Source: Streptomyces sp. BK208
GTDB taxonomy: Bacteria; Actinomycetota; Actinomycetes; Streptomycetales; Streptomycetaceae
Direction of reading: 5' to 3'
NCBI RefSeq assembly: GCF_004364245.1
Contig: NZ_SOAV01000011.1
Span: 1 to 64,000, forward strand
DNA: 64,000 bases
Part shown: one piece after another, positions 1 through 8,069 of the stretch
How the letters are laid out: every line of letters starts with the position of its first letter
Numbering within the stretch: the first letter of the stretch is position 1
Translations under genes and position numbers: made by a program
Notes under the pieces: generated by a model
Database searches by the model: none
Seen by the model: only the letters and a program-made list of their open reading frames with translations
Told to the model about the DNA's origin: nothing

Positions 1-1071
1 GTCCGCGACCTGGACCCGGCCGAGACGCTGTTCGTCATCGCCTCCAAGACCTTCACCACCATCGAGACGATCACCAACGCCACCTCGGCGCGCTCGTGGC
101 TGCTGGACGGTCTCGGGGGCGACGAGAAGGCGGTGGCCAAGCACTTCGTGGCGCTGTCGACCAACGCCGAGAAGGTCGCCGGCTTCGGCATCGACACGGC
201 GAACATGTTCGAGTTCTGGGACTGGGTCGGCGGCCGCTACTCCTTCGACTCGGCCATCGGACTGTCCCTGATGATCGCCATCGGCCCGGACCGCTTCCGG
301 GAGATGCTCGACGGCTTCCGCATCGTCGACGAGCACTTCCGCAACGCCGAGGCCCCCGTCAACGCCCCGCTGATCCTCGGTCTGCTGGGCGTCTGGTACG
401 GCGACTTCCTGGGCGCGCAGTCGCACGCGGTGCTGCCGTACTCGCACTACCTGTCGAAGTTCACCGCTTATCTCCAGCAGCTGGACATGGAGTCCAACGG
501 CAAGTCCGTCGACCGCGACGGCAACCCGGTCGAATGGCAGACCGGCCCGGTGGTCTGGGGCACGCCGGGCACCAACGGGCAGCACGCCTACTACCAGCTG
601 ATCCACCAGGGCACCAAGCTGATCCCGGCCGACTTCATCGGCTTCGCCCGGCCGGTGGCCGAGCTGAGCGACGAGCTGAAGGCCCAGCACGACCTGCTGA
701 TGGCCAACTTCTTCGCCCAGACCCAGGCCCTCGCCTTCGGCAAGACCCCCGACGAGGTACGCGCCGAGGGAGTGCCGGAGGAACTGGTCCCGCACAAGAC
801 GTTCCGCGGCAACCACCCCACCACGACCGTGCTGGCCGCCGAGCTGACCCCCTCCGTCCTCGGCCAGCTGATCGCGCTGTACGAGCACAAGGTGTTCGTC
901 CAGGGCGCGATCTGGAACATCGACTCCTTCGACCAGTGGGGCGTCGAGCTCGGCAAGGTGCTCGCCAAACGCGTCGAACCCGCCCTCACCGAGGGCGCAG
1001 ACGTGCCCGGCCTCGATCCGTCCACGGCCGCGCTGGTGGCCGCCTACCGTGAACTGAAGGAAGTGCACTGA
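1..1071 (+). CDS. pgi: Glucose-6-phosphate isomerase, 5' end outside window
   Basis: Interconverts glucose 6-phosphate and fructose 6-phosphate in the cytoplasm. The reading frame is open from base 1 (VRDLDPAETLFVIASKTFTT, the conserved SKTFTT phosphate-binding segment) to the TGA at 1069-1071, so 356 residues are visible and about 190 N-terminal residues are missing. Family landmarks seen are WDWVGGRYSFDSAIG, the SHYLSKFTAYLQQLDMESNGK block and GTPGTNGQHAYYQLIHQG, which holds the catalytic Glu and His region. The stop codon is one base before the gnd start, so the two are probably co-transcribed. The pairing with gnd is typical of the second pentose-phosphate cluster in Streptomyces. Confidence 0.97.
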   Translation, partial: VRDLDPAETLFVIASKTFTTIETITNATSARSWLLDGLGGDEKAVAKHFVALSTNAEKVAGFGIDTANMFEFWDWVGGRYSFDSAIGLSLMIAIGPDRFREMLDGFRIVDEHFRNAEAPVNAPLILGLLGVWYGDFLGAQSHAVLPYSHYLSKFTAYLQQLDMESNGKSVDRDGNPVEWQTGPVVWGTPGTNGQHAYYQLIHQGTKLIPADFIGFARPVAELSDELKAQHDLLMANFFAQTQALAFGKTPDEVRAEGVPEELVPHKTFRGNHPTTTVLAAELTPSVLGQLIALYEHKVFVQGAIWNIDSFDQWGVELGKVLAKRVEPALTEGADVPGLDPSTAALVAAYRELKEVH

Positions 1072-1072
1072 C

Positions 1073-1954
1073 ATGCAGATCGGTCTCGTTGGTCTCGGCA
1101 AGATGGGCGGCAACATGCGCGAGCGCCTGCGCAACGCCGGCCACACCGTCGTCGGTTACGACACCAATCCCGAGCGGGCCGACGTCGACAGCCTGGTCGA
1201 GCTGGTCGACCGGCTGGAGCGGCCGCGCGCGGTCTGGGTCATGGTCCCGGCCGGCGCCGCCACCCAGCACGTCGTCGACCAGCTGGCGACGCTGCTCAAG
1301 CCCGGCGACACCGTCATCGACGGCGGCAACTCCCGCTGGACGGACGACGAGAAGCACGCCGAGGAGCTGGGCAAGCGCGGCATCAACTTCGTCGACGCCG
1401 GTGTGTCGGGCGGCGTGTGGGGACTGAAGAACGGCTACGCGCTGATGGTCGGCGGCGAGAAGGAGCACGTCGACGACCTCAAGCCGATCTTCGACGCCCT
1501 CAAGCCCGACGGTCCCTACGGCTACGTCCACGCGGGCAAGGTCGGCGCCGGGCACTTCTCCAAGATGGTCCACAACGGCATCGAGTACGCCATGATGCAG
1601 GCCTACGCCGAGGGCTGGGAGCTGCTGGAGAAGGTCGACTCCGTGGACAACGTCCGCGAGGTCTTCCGCTCCTGGCAGGAGGGCACCGTGATCCGCTCCT
1701 GGCTGCTCGACCTGGCGGTCAACGCCCTGGACGAGGACCACCACCTGGACAAGCTGCGCGGATACGCCGAGGACTCCGGTGAGGGCCGCTGGACGGTGGA
1801 GGCGGCCATCGACAACGCGGTGCCGCTGCCCGCGATCACGGCCTCCCTCTTCGCGCGGTTCGCGTCCCGCCAGGACGACTCGCCGCAGATGAAGATGATC
1901 GCGGCGCTGCGCAACCAGTTCGGCGGGCACGCGGTCGAATCCGCCAAGAAGTAG
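1073..1954 (+). CDS. gnd: 6-phosphogluconate dehydrogenase, short NAD-type
   Basis: Oxidatively decarboxylates 6-phosphogluconate to ribulose 5-phosphate. At 293 aa it belongs to the short form of the family, not the 470-aa form. The Rossmann motif GLVGLGKMGGNM is at residues 4-15, and an acidic residue follows strand 2 (GYDTNPE), which favours NAD over NADP. DAGVSGGVWGLKNGYALMVG and KMVHNGIEYAMMQAYAEG are the substrate-binding and catalytic Lys/Asn segments. The ATG lies one base after the pgi stop, indicating an operon and translational coupling. Confidence 0.96.
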   Translation: MQIGLVGLGKMGGNMRERLRNAGHTVVGYDTNPERADVDSLVELVDRLERPRAVWVMVPAGAATQHVVDQLATLLKPGDTVIDGGNSRWTDDEKHAEELGKRGINFVDAGVSGGVWGLKNGYALMVGGEKEHVDDLKPIFDALKPDGPYGYVHAGKVGAGHFSKMVHNGIEYAMMQAYAEGWELLEKVDSVDNVREVFRSWQEGTVIRSWLLDLAVNALDEDHHLDKLRGYAEDSGEGRWTVEAAIDNAVPLPAITASLFARFASRQDDSPQMKMIAALRNQFGGHAVESAKK

Positions 1955-2010
1955 GCGGTCTCGAAAGCGCGTTGACGTGATCGGCCGGTTCGGGTCAGAG
2001 TCCCCCACTG

Positions 2011-3474
2011 ATGGAGATCAACGACCTGACACCGGCCGAGACGCGCGTCTGGCGGGCGTTCGCCTCGGGCACCGCCGTGGACTTCCGGACCGCGGACGAC
2101 GAGGACGCCGGCCGAGGCGGCACCTGGGGACCCGAACGCACCGTGCGCGCGCGGGTGCTGCGGACCCTGCTCCTGAACGGCCCCCGGGAGGACGGCGAGG
2201 TGGCCTCGCTCGCCCTGGCCGGGGCCCGCGTCACCGGACGGCTGGACCTGCAGTACGCGACGGTCGACCACCCCGTACGGCTGCGGCACTGCCACTTCGA
2301 CGAGGCGCCCAGGTTCTACGGGGCCCGGCTGCGTGAGCTGAACCTGAGCGAGTCCGTGCTGCCCGGGATGGTCTCGCACGCGGTCCGGGTGGAGGGCGTG
2401 CTGCGGCTGACCCGGGCCCGGTTCGTCGGGACGGTGCGGCTGGCGGGGGCAGAGGTCACCGGCAGCGTGTACCTGGAGGGCGCGCACATCGAGGCGACGC
2501 CGGACACCGACGGGCCGCTGCTCCTGCTGAACCAGGCGGTGCTGGGCGCCGACCTGTGGGCCCCGGGGCTGCGCGCGGGCGGCGAGGTCCGGCTCACCGG
2601 CGCCCGGGTGGCCGGCACCGTCAATCTCAGCGACGCGGTGCTGGACCGGCCGGGCGGCACCGCGCTCCACGCCGAGACGCTGGCCGCCGAGGCCGACGTG
2701 GTGCTGCGGCACGCGCAGGTCAGGGGCCGGCTGGAGCTGCGCGGCGCGCGGATACCCGGCCGGCTGGACCTGTCGCACGCCCGGCTGGTCAACCCCGCGG
2801 ACACCGCGCTGCGGGCCAGCAGCTGCGTGATCGGCGAACTGTGGCTGCGGGAGGGCCCGGTGGTGCAGGGGGCGCTCAATCTGCGCCGCACCCAGATCGA
2901 CGTGCTGTTCCTCCAGCCGGAGGTGGTGCCGGCCCGGGTCCAGCTCAACGACCTCGCCTACACCTCGCTCGTCCCGCACGAGCCCGCCGGGCGGCGGCTG
3001 CCGATGCTGGAGAAGGTGGACGGCTACCTTCCCTTCACCTACGAGCAGTTGACCGCCGCCTACCGGCGGATCGGTGACGACGACGCGGCCCGGCTGGTGC
3101 AGCTCGCCAAGCAGCGCCGGCGTCGGCGCACCCTGCCCTGGTACGGCCGGCTGTGGGGGCACCTCCAGGACATCACGGTCGGGTACGGCTTCCGCCCCCT
3201 GCGCGCCGGCGGCTGGCTGCTGTCGCTCCTGGCGGCCGGCTCGGTCGCGTACGGCCTGCACCACCCGCCGCCGCTCAAGCCGGAGGAAGCGCCCGGTTTC
3301 GACCCGGTCTTCTACACCCTCGACCTGCTGCTGCCGGTGATCTCCTTCGGCCAGGAGAACGCGTTCTCGCCCCGGGGCTGGTACCAGACCCTGTCCTACG
3401 TCCTGATCGTCACGGGCTGGATCCTGGCCACGACGGTGATCACCGGCCTGACCCGCACGGTCAGCCGCCAGTGA
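2011..3474 (+). CDS. Beta-helix-like protein with C-terminal membrane anchor
   Basis: A 487-aa protein of unknown function; homologues in Streptomyces are often labelled membrane-associated oxidoreductase, without redox motifs I can see. Residues about 40-330 are built of irregular 18-22 residue units with alternating hydrophobic positions (for example GVLRLTRARFVGTVRLAGA, GSVYLEGAHIEA, GRLELRGARIPGRLDLSHA), the look of a right-handed beta-helix related to pentapeptide repeats. Two transmembrane helices lie near the C-terminus (GWLLSLLAAGSVAYGL and TLSYVLIVTGWILATTVITG) with an intervening loop, so the helix domain is probably cytoplasmic. No clear Shine-Dalgarno precedes the chosen ATG. It is separated from gnd by 56 bases and could be a separate unit. 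Confidence 0.75.
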   Translation: MEINDLTPAETRVWRAFASGTAVDFRTADDEDAGRGGTWGPERTVRARVLRTLLLNGPREDGEVASLALAGARVTGRLDLQYATVDHPVRLRHCHFDEAPRFYGARLRELNLSESVLPGMVSHAVRVEGVLRLTRARFVGTVRLAGAEVTGSVYLEGAHIEATPDTDGPLLLLNQAVLGADLWAPGLRAGGEVRLTGARVAGTVNLSDAVLDRPGGTALHAETLAAEADVVLRHAQVRGRLELRGARIPGRLDLSHARLVNPADTALRASSCVIGELWLREGPVVQGALNLRRTQIDVLFLQPEVVPARVQLNDLAYTSLVPHEPAGRRLPMLEKVDGYLPFTYEQLTAAYRRIGDDDAARLVQLAKQRRRRRTLPWYGRLWGHLQDITVGYGFRPLRAGGWLLSLLAAGSVAYGLHHPPPLKPEEAPGFDPVFYTLDLLLPVISFGQENAFSPRGWYQTLSYVLIVTGWILATTVITGLTRTVSRQ

Positions 3475-3490
3475 GCCCGCGCCGCGCGGA

Positions 3491-4081
3491 TCAGGGCAGG
3501 GCGGCCGCGTCCAGGAGCGGGCGGAGTTCGCGGGCGACGGTCGTCAGGGCCCGTACGTCGCGTTCGGCCCGGGCGACGAGGATCGCTCCCTCGAGGGAGC
3601 TGATCATCAAGGTGGCCAGCGGTACGGACCTCTCCTCGGGCACACCCATGCCGGCGAGTGCCTCCGCGACCGGCCGGGTCCAGGCGGCGAAGGCGGCGGC
3701 GGCCGCCTTCCGGGTCGTCTCGGAGCTCTCGGCGCAGTCGACCGTCGCCGCCGCCACGGGACAGCCCGCGGCGAAGCCCGCCTCCGTGTACTCGTCGGTC
3801 CACTGCCCGACCATCGCGGCGAACAGCGCGCCGGGCGTCGGACGTTCCATGCCGTGCAGGAACCGGGCGACCCTCTTGGCCGCGTACCGCCCCGCCCACT
3901 GGAGGGCCTCGCCGACGAGCTGTTCCTTGCCGCCCGGGAAGTAGTGCTGGAGCGAGCCCCGGGGTGCCCCGGCGTGGGCGGCGACGTCACGCATGCCGGT
4001 GGCGTCCACGCCGTCCCGGCGGATGAGCTGGGCGGCGCTGAAGACCATCCGCTCGCGCGGCCCCCGTCCGGACGCTGCCAT
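3491..4081 (-). CDS. TetR/AcrR-family transcriptional repressor
   Basis: A 196-aa one-component regulator. The N-terminal helix-turn-helix is MVFSAAQLIRRDGVDATGMR...GAPRGSLQHYFPGGKEQLV at residues 12-60, typical of the YjgJ/LfrR-like branch, followed by a variable ligand domain with a CPVAAATVD segment. The ATG at 4081 is preferred over the upstream in-frame ATG at 4213 because that extension (MSGTRREWGY) would run through the operator-like palindromes and is basic, low-complexity and unlike a TetR N-terminus. The gene is divergent from the dehydrogenase at 4245, and two palindromes between them suggest it represses itself and that neighbour. Confidence 0.9.
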   Translation of the reverse strand: MAASGRGPRERMVFSAAQLIRRDGVDATGMRDVAAHAGAPRGSLQHYFPGGKEQLVGEALQWAGRYAAKRVARFLHGMERPTPGALFAAMVGQWTDEYTEAGFAAGCPVAAATVDCAESSETTRKAAAAAFAAWTRPVAEALAGMGVPEERSVPLATLMISSLEGAILVARAERDVRALTTVARELRPLLDAAALP

Positions 4082-4143
4082 CACCGCTCCCTCACCCTGC
4101 CCTCGCCGCCGGTCCGCCTTCTGCCGCGGCTGCCCACCGACTC

Positions 4144-4186
4144 TATGACAGCCGTCATGACGCGGGCTACTATGACCGCCGTCATA
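4144..4186. promoter_or_regulatory. Pair of TetR-type operator palindromes
   Basis: Two near-identical inverted repeats lie in the divergent TetR/dehydrogenase promoter region. The left one is ATGAC-AGCC-GTCAT (4145-4158) and the right one TATGAC-CGCC-GTCATA (4171-4186). Their centres are 27 bp apart. Arms and central spacer are almost the same, so one regulator probably binds both; the adjacent TetR protein is the obvious candidate. The sites are seen in the sequence; the binding is inferred. Confidence 0.7.
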
Positions 4187-4244
4187 ACCCCACTCCCGGC
4201 GCGTCCCGCTCACGGCCGCGCGTCACCCGGACGGACGGTGTGCC

Positions 4245-5135
4245 ATGCGGCTCGTCGGCTTCATCGGTCTCGGCATCATGGGTCAGCCGATGGCACTGCG
4301 CCTGGCCCGCGCGGGCACCCCCCTCGTGGTGTTCAACCGCACCCCCGCCCGCGCCGCTCCCCTGCGCGCCGCCGGTGCGGAGGTGGCGGGCGACGCGGCC
4401 GAGGTCTTCGGCCGGGCGGACCCGGTGGTCCTCATGCTGGCCGACGGCCCGGCGATCGACGCCGTGCTGGCCCGCGGCACCCCGGAGTTCGCCGCCCGGG
4501 TCGCCGGACACACGGTGGTCCACATGGGCACCACCTCGCCCGAGTACTCGCACGGCCTGGAGACCGACATCCGGGCGGCGGGCGGGCGGTACGTGGAAGC
4601 CCCCGTGTCCGGTTCGCGGGTCCCGGCGGAGACGGGCGGCCTGGTGGGGATGCTGGCCGGCGAGGAGAGCGCGGTGGCCGGGGTCCGTCCGGTGCTTGAC
4701 CCCCTGTGCCGGGAGACGTTCGCGTGCGGCGCGGTACCGAACGCGCTGCTGACCAAGCTGGCCGTGAACCTCTTCCTGATCACCCTGGTGACCGGCCTGA
4801 GCGAGGCGTTCCACTTCGCCGAGCGCCACGGGCTCGACCGCCGGCGGTTCCTCGACGTCCTGGACGCGGGCCCGATGGCCAGTGCCGTCTCCCGCATGAA
4901 GGCGCCCAAGCTGCTGACCGGCGACTTCACGGCGCAGGCGGCCGCGTCGGACGTGCTGAGGAACAACCGCCTGATCGCCGAGGCGGCCCGCGCCGCAGGC
5001 CTCGCCTCGCCCCTGCTCGACGCCGCCCGGACCCTCTTCGAGGAGACGGTGTCGCTGGGGCACGGCGGCGAGGACATGGTGGCGGTGCTCCGCGCCCTGG
5101 AGGCGCGCACCTCGGGACTCGGCCGCCTGCCGTGA
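4245..5135 (+). CDS. NAD(P)-dependent beta-hydroxyacid dehydrogenase (3-hydroxyisobutyrate dehydrogenase family)
   Basis: A 296-aa cytoplasmic oxidoreductase. The N-terminal Rossmann motif GFIGLGIMGQPMALRL (residues 4-19) is followed by VVFNRTP, whose Asn-Arg after strand 2 favours NADP. EAPVSGSRVPAETGGLVGML matches the family substrate loop, and TKLAVNLFLITLVTGLSEA carries the conserved catalytic Lys and Asn. The C-terminal all-alpha domain is complete. The exact hydroxyacid or imine substrate cannot be told from sequence; imine-reductase-like activity is possible. It is transcribed away from the TetR gene across two operator-like palindromes and is therefore probably its main target. Confidence 0.9.
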   Translation: MRLVGFIGLGIMGQPMALRLARAGTPLVVFNRTPARAAPLRAAGAEVAGDAAEVFGRADPVVLMLADGPAIDAVLARGTPEFAARVAGHTVVHMGTTSPEYSHGLETDIRAAGGRYVEAPVSGSRVPAETGGLVGMLAGEESAVAGVRPVLDPLCRETFACGAVPNALLTKLAVNLFLITLVTGLSEAFHFAERHGLDRRRFLDVLDAGPMASAVSRMKAPKLLTGDFTAQAAASDVLRNNRLIAEAARAAGLASPLLDAARTLFEETVSLGHGGEDMVAVLRALEARTSGLGRLP

Positions 5136-5269
5136 GATGAGGGAGCCGGTGAGTTCGAAGGGGGTCCGGTGACTTCCGAGCGGCCCGTCGAGTTCCGAGC
5201 GGCCCGGTGTGTTCGAGGGGGCCTGCGGGGGGTATGCCGGACCCGTCCGACGAACGATCAAGGAGAGCG

Positions 5270-6505
5270 ATGGCGATGCCACTCCTGCGGCAGGAGACCG
5301 ACGCGCGGGCGGCCGGGCTGGACCCCGAGGCGCTGGACCGGCTCGACCTGCACTTCGCCCGGCAGGTCGACGAGGGCAGGCTGCCCGGTTTCCTGGTCTC
5401 CGTCGCACGCGGCGGCCGGGTCGCCCATCTGACCGTCCACGGGCTGCGGGACGTCGCGGCCGGCCTGCCGGTGACCGCCGACACGCTGTGGCGGATCTAC
5501 TCCATGACCAAGCCGGTCACGTCCGTGGCCGTGCTGCTTCTGATGGAGGAGGGCCGGCTGTCGCTGGAGGACCCCGTGGACCGGTACCTGCCGGCCTTCG
5601 CGGAGCCGCGGGTGTACGTCGCAGGGACCGGCGAGGACGTCGTCACCCGGCCCGCCGCCGGACCGGTCCGCGTCCGCCACCTGATGACCCACACCGCGGG
5701 TCTGACGTTCGGCTTCTACCACTGCCACCCCGTCGACGCGCTGTACCGGGCCGCCGGTGTGGAGTCGTCGGTGCGGCCGGGCGCGGACCTGGCCGAGACC
5801 GTGGACCTGTACGCGCGCCTGCCGCTCCAGTTCGAGCCGGGCACCGAGTGGAACTACTCGGTGGCCAGCAATGTGCTGGGCCGGCTCGTGGAGGTGGTGT
5901 CGGGGCAGCCGCTCGACGTGTTCTGCGCCGAGCGGATCCTCGGACCGCTCGGTATGACCGACACCGGCTTCCACGTCACCGACGCGCAGGCGGACCGGCT
6001 GGCCGAGCTGTACGGGGAGACGGAGGACGGCGGTATCGCACCGGTGGCCGGGCTGCCGCTGCGGGGCCGGCCGCGCTTCCTGTCGGGCAGCGGCGGCCTG
6101 GTCTCGTCCGCGTACGACGTGCACCGCTTCGCGGAACTGCTGCGCCGCCGCGGCACCCTCGACGGCGCCCGGCTGCTCGCCCCGGAGACGGTGGACCTCA
6201 TGACCCGCAACCACCTCCCCGGCGGCGCCGACCTCCGCACCCTGGGCAGCCGTCCGGCGCACGACCGCCCGGGCAACGACGGCGTCGGCTTCGGCCTCGG
6301 CGTCTCCGTGGTGACCGACCCGAGCCGTACGCAGTCTCCCTCGGGGCTCGGCACGTACGGCTGGAGCGGGGTGGCGACGACCACCTTCTGGGTCGACCCG
6401 GGCCGTGATCTGACGGTGCAGTTCATGACCCAGGTGCGGCCCAGGTCCTCGCACGACGTGTATCCCGACCTGAAGCGGCTGGTGCACGAGGCCGTCGCGG
6501 ACTGA
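5270..6505 (+). CDS. Serine hydrolase of the beta-lactamase / family VIII esterase superfamily
   Basis: A 411-aa hydrolase of the class C beta-lactamase fold, probably an esterase or peptidase. The nucleophile motif S-x-x-K is SMTK at residues 78-81 and the second motif is the Tyr of EWNYSVASNVLGRL. The Lys-Thr-Gly box is replaced by a YGWSG-type segment near the C-terminus, as in family VIII esterases. No signal peptide is visible, so it is likely cytoplasmic. The ATG at 5270 follows a good AAGGAG; the upstream in-frame ATG at 5207 lacks one. It lies 134 bases after the dehydrogenase on the same strand and may or may not be co-transcribed. Confidence 0.88.
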   Translation: MAMPLLRQETDARAAGLDPEALDRLDLHFARQVDEGRLPGFLVSVARGGRVAHLTVHGLRDVAAGLPVTADTLWRIYSMTKPVTSVAVLLLMEEGRLSLEDPVDRYLPAFAEPRVYVAGTGEDVVTRPAAGPVRVRHLMTHTAGLTFGFYHCHPVDALYRAAGVESSVRPGADLAETVDLYARLPLQFEPGTEWNYSVASNVLGRLVEVVSGQPLDVFCAERILGPLGMTDTGFHVTDAQADRLAELYGETEDGGIAPVAGLPLRGRPRFLSGSGGLVSSAYDVHRFAELLRRRGTLDGARLLAPETVDLMTRNHLPGGADLRTLGSRPAHDRPGNDGVGFGLGVSVVTDPSRTQSPSGLGTYGWSGVATTTFWVDPGRDLTVQFMTQVRPRSSHDVYPDLKRLVHEAVAD

Positions 6506-6529
6506 TCCGGGGCGGCACGCACCGGGCCG

Positions 6530-7192
6530 TCACGACGGTACGTGCGCCATGGCGTCCAGGTGGGGCAGATGGTGGTCCAGGCGCTCCCGCTTGGTCCGCA
6601 GATAGGTGATGTTGGACGCGCACGGCGGTATCAGCAGCGGCACCTGCTCGGCGACCCGGATGCCGTGCCGCACCAACGCCTCCCGCTTGCGCGGGTTGTT
6701 GGACATCAGCCGCACGGACCGCACCCCGAGGTCGTCCAGGATGCGGGCGGCGACGCCGTAGTCGCGGGCGTCCACGGGCAGGCCGAGGGCGAGGTTGGCC
6801 TCCACCGTGTCCAGGCCCTCCGCCTGCAGCGCCATCGCCCGCAGCTTGGCGAGCAGCCCGATGCCGCGCCCCTCGTGACCGCGCAGATAGACCACGACGC
6901 CACTGCCCGCGTCGGCCACCTGCCGGAGTGCGGTGGCGAGTTGGGCGCCGCACTCGCAGTGCTGGGAGCCGAAGGCGTCGCCGGTGAGGCACTCGGAGTG
7001 GAGCCGGGTGAGCACGTCTTCGGCGCCCAGGTCGCCATGGACGAGGGCCACTTGTTCGTCGCCGCGTTCGTGGTCGACATAGCCGTACGCCCGGAATTCC
7101 CCGTACACGGTGGGCAGCGGTGTCACCACGATCCGCTCCACATCCGTGCGCTGTGCGGCCTTCTTGCCGAGTACACCGATTTTTTCTGTCAT
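6530..7192 (-). CDS. GTP cyclohydrolase II paralogue with Met120 (predicted FAPy-forming)
   Basis: A 220-aa single-domain RibA homologue without a DHBP synthase half. Zinc ligands are Cys68, Cys79 and Cys81 in HSECLTGDAFGSQHCECG. RGHEGRGIGL and NNPRKREALVRHGI are the GTP-binding and catalytic segments. At the position of E. coli Tyr105 the sequence reads LRAMALQ: Met120. From memory, the S. coelicolor paralogue SCO6655 has Met at exactly this number and stops at the formylated product FAPy, while Tyr enzymes release formate; Met120Tyr restored normal chemistry. The numbering agrees with the ATG at 7192 rather than the upstream ATG at 7297. It is divergent from the creatininase-family gene. 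I leave the symbol empty because a riboflavin role is doubtful. Confidence 0.93.
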   Translation of the reverse strand: MTEKIGVLGKKAAQRTDVERIVVTPLPTVYGEFRAYGYVDHERGDEQVALVHGDLGAEDVLTRLHSECLTGDAFGSQHCECGAQLATALRQVADAGSGVVVYLRGHEGRGIGLLAKLRAMALQAEGLDTVEANLALGLPVDARDYGVAARILDDLGVRSVRLMSNNPRKREALVRHGIRVAEQVPLLIPPCASNITYLRTKRERLDHHLPHLDAMAHVPS

Positions 7193-7205
7193 GATTCTCG
7201 CGTTC

Positions 7206-7237
7206 CTCAACAGAGTGCTCAGGGATTGCTCAACAGA
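7206..7237. repeat. Direct repeats in the divergent cyclohydrolase/amidohydrolase promoter
   Basis: CTCAACAGA occurs at 7206-7214 and again at 7229-7237, 23 bp apart (about two helical turns on one DNA face). TGCTCA also occurs twice (7216-7221 and 7227-7232). The whole divergent region is only 76 bp, so a protein bound here could control both genes. No regulator gene in the immediate cluster is an obvious partner. Confidence 0.4.
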
Positions 7238-7268
7238 TTGCCCGACGAAAACGAAAGGCCGTGCGGAG

Positions 7269-8069
7269 ATGGACGTTTCACTGGTGCCGGCGGACACGAG
7301 CGCGGACGTGCGCGAACGGGGCTCCGGAATGCCGCGGCAGATAGCGGTGCTGCCGGTCGGGAGTTACGAACAGCACGGTCCGCACCTGCCGCTGGCGACC
7401 GACACGCTCGTCGCGTGCGCCGTCGCCCGGGAGATCGGCGCCGCCTATCCGGTACACGTGCTGCCACCGGTGACGATCGGCTGCTCGCACGAGCACGCCG
7501 ACTGGCCCGGCACCGTCAGCATCTCCGCCGTGACCCTGTACGCGGTGGTGCGTGACATAGCGGAGTCCCTGCGCCGTTCGGGCGTCGAGGCCCTGGTCGT
7601 GGTCAACGGGCACGGCGGCAACTACGTCCTGGGCAACGTCGTTCAGGAGTCCTCGGCACTCGGTGAGCGGATGGCGCTGTTCCCGGCCGCCGAGGACTGG
7701 GAGACGGCGCGCCGGCGGGCGGGGGTGGTCACCTCGCTGCTCACCGACATGCACGCGGGGGAAATCGAGACCTCCATTCTGCTGCACACGCACCCCGAAT
7801 TGGTCCGGCCCGGCCATGAGGCCGGCGATTTCGTCGCGGACGACCGACGTCATCTGCTCTCCCTCGGTATGTCCGCCTATACCGATTCCGGTGTCATCGG
7901 GCGGCCTTCACTGGGATCGGCGGAAAAGGGGAAGGAACTGCTGGCGAGCCTCGCCGATTCCTTCGGAGCGTATTTCGGGCTGCTGACGGCGGACACACCG
8001 GTGACGCGTGCCGCTGTCCCGGCCGCCTGCGACGGTGCCGGCTCCGGCGCGGCCGGCGGGCGGGCGTAG
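7269..8069 (+). CDS. Creatininase-family amidohydrolase (candidate FAPy deformylase, ArfB-like)
   Basis: A 266-aa metal-dependent amidohydrolase. Metal ligands of the creatininase fold are visible: Glu34 and His36 (GSYEQHGPHLPL), Asp45 (ATDT), His115 (NGHGGN) and the Glu of MHAGEIETS. The family includes creatininase, mycofactocin MftE and archaeal ArfB, which removes the formyl group from FAPy. Divergent placement 76 bp from a cyclohydrolase predicted to make FAPy points to the ArfB role; this is inference. The ATG at 7269 is chosen because metal-ligand numbering then matches creatininase; the earlier in-frame ATG at 7110 would lie inside the divergent gene. The last 193 bases overlap the opposite-strand gene ending at 7877. 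Confidence 0.88.
   Translation: MDVSLVPADTSADVRERGSGMPRQIAVLPVGSYEQHGPHLPLATDTLVACAVAREIGAAYPVHVLPPVTIGCSHEHADWPGTVSISAVTLYAVVRDIAESLRRSGVEALVVVNGHGGNYVLGNVVQESSALGERMALFPAAEDWETARRRAGVVTSLLTDMHAGEIETSILLHTHPELVRPGHEAGDFVADDRRHLLSLGMSAYTDSGVIGRPSLGSAEKGKELLASLADSFGAYFGLLTADTPVTRAAVPAACDGAGSGAAGGRA

Noticed and set aside
96..1052. 318-aa open frame overlapping pgi
   Set aside because: It is a +1-type shadow of pgi with an Arg/Gly-rich composition and no ribosome-binding site; the frame open from base 1 encodes an unmistakable glucose-6-phosphate isomerase.
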